A DNA stretch of 5,624 nucleotides, from positions 1 to 5,624 of the forward strand of contig SKWJ01000381.1 in assembly GCA_007128995.1 (NCBI GenBank). Direction: 5' to 3'. Numbering within the stretch: the stretch's first letter is position 1; each line of letters opens with the position of its first letter. This document shows, in pieces, positions 5,501 through 5,624 of the stretch. The DNA comes from Paracoccaceae bacterium. GTDB taxonomy: Bacteria > Pseudomonadota > Alphaproteobacteria > Rhodobacterales > Rhodobacteraceae. Position numbers and translations under genes: made by a program. The notes below the pieces were generated by a model. It saw only the letters and a list, made by a program, of their open reading frames with translations. It ran no database searches and was not told the origin of the DNA.

Positions 5501-5623
5501 CTACCGCGCTCTCCGGCACGACTGGATGATCGTGTTGATTTCGACCTCGGCAATCCGAGTCAGCTCCCGCAGGTGCTTGACGGTCTGCTCCATGGTCGAG
5601 ACGTCGGCTGGACCGGGCGGATT
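5501..5623 (-). CDS. C-terminal part of an unrecognised protein (runs off the window)
   Basis: The last 40 codons of a minus-strand reading frame ending at TAG (5503-5501); its start lies beyond the right edge. The visible tail contains 'TMEQTVKHLRELTRIAEVEI' followed by NTIIQSCRRAR. This is a charged, amphipathic helical stretch with spaced V/L/I residues that could form a coiled coil. Third codon positions are strongly G/C, as expected for real coding sequence in such a genome; the other two minus-strand frames look less natural. I do not recognise the family. It would belong to the putative integrated element next to the truncated tRNA. An internal ATG within this tail could be a start, but the open frame continues upstream of it to the window edge. 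Confidence 0.5.
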   Translation of the reverse strand, partial: NPPGPADVSTMEQTVKHLRELTRIAEVEINTIIQSCRRAR

Positions 5624-5624
5624 C

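Larger units (their letters stand above)
5266..5624. mobile_element. Probable end of an element integrated at tRNA-fMet (continues beyond window)
   Basis: The sequence from the break in the tRNA to the window edge is not tRNA-like and lies where the tRNA 5' half should be. It is therefore read as the terminal part of an integrated island or prophage whose other end, with integrase and restored tRNA, would lie to the right. It holds the end of one minus-strand gene (5501-5623), a hairpin (5443-5466) and a short direct repeat (5397-5416). Between 5266 and 5500 I see no convincing gene. No integrase or other mobility gene is visible, so the type of element is unknown. Confidence 0.5.

Noticed and set aside
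5254..5553. Overlapping minus-strand frames of 99 and 86 codons in the right-hand region
   Set aside because: Neither has a Shine-Dalgarno or recognisable motif. The 86-codon frame ends only because of the tRNA anticodon-loop TAA, and both overlap the better-supported frame ending at 5501.

Overview
The window looks like a piece of an alphaproteobacterial chromosome, probably from the Rhodobacterales or a related order. This rests on high-GC codon use, a TTT-type transporter with an RpiR-family regulator, and an alphaproteobacterial-type initiator tRNA fragment. No species can be named from the sequence alone.

Layout: positions 1-178 hold no convincing gene. An RpiR/MurR-family regulator (HTH plus SIS domain) lies on the minus strand at 179-1024. 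A 183-bp divergent control region (1025-1207) separates it from a tightly packed plus-strand operon. The region contains a 16-bp palindrome and several TTTCAC/GTGAAA half-sites. The operon reads: tctC-like periplasmic solute-binding protein (1208-2167), a BMP-domain protein (2178-3119), the small membrane subunit tctB (3101-3550) and the large membrane subunit tctA (3550-5052). Each gene has its own Shine-Dalgarno sequence. The gene junctions are 10 bp apart, overlapping by 19 bp, and overlapping by 1 bp, which points to one translationally coupled transcript.

How the genes work together: TctC should capture a carboxylate-type solute in the periplasm and deliver it to the TctA/TctB carrier, driven by an ion gradient. 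The divergent RpiR regulator probably senses the substrate or a product of it. The odd member is the BMP-domain protein. Its family normally supplies secreted nucleoside-binding lipoproteins to ABC importers. This copy has no signal peptide, starts directly in the first beta strand of the fold, and sits inside an operon of an unrelated transporter class. It may be a cytoplasmic ligand-binding partner or sensor. This is the best candidate here for something undescribed.

Downstream of tctA there are two 20-bp tandem repeats, then a minus-strand terminator (5162-5195), then the 3' part of an initiator tRNA-fMet gene (5221-5265, minus strand). The tRNA homology stops exactly at the anticodon loop. 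The sequence beyond it (5266-5624) is unrelated to a tRNA and carries the end of an unrecognised minus-strand gene. This is the classic footprint of site-specific integration into a tRNA gene. The fragment is the displaced 3' end (attR-like), 5266-5624 is the tip of an integrated element, and the tct locus is on the flanking side.
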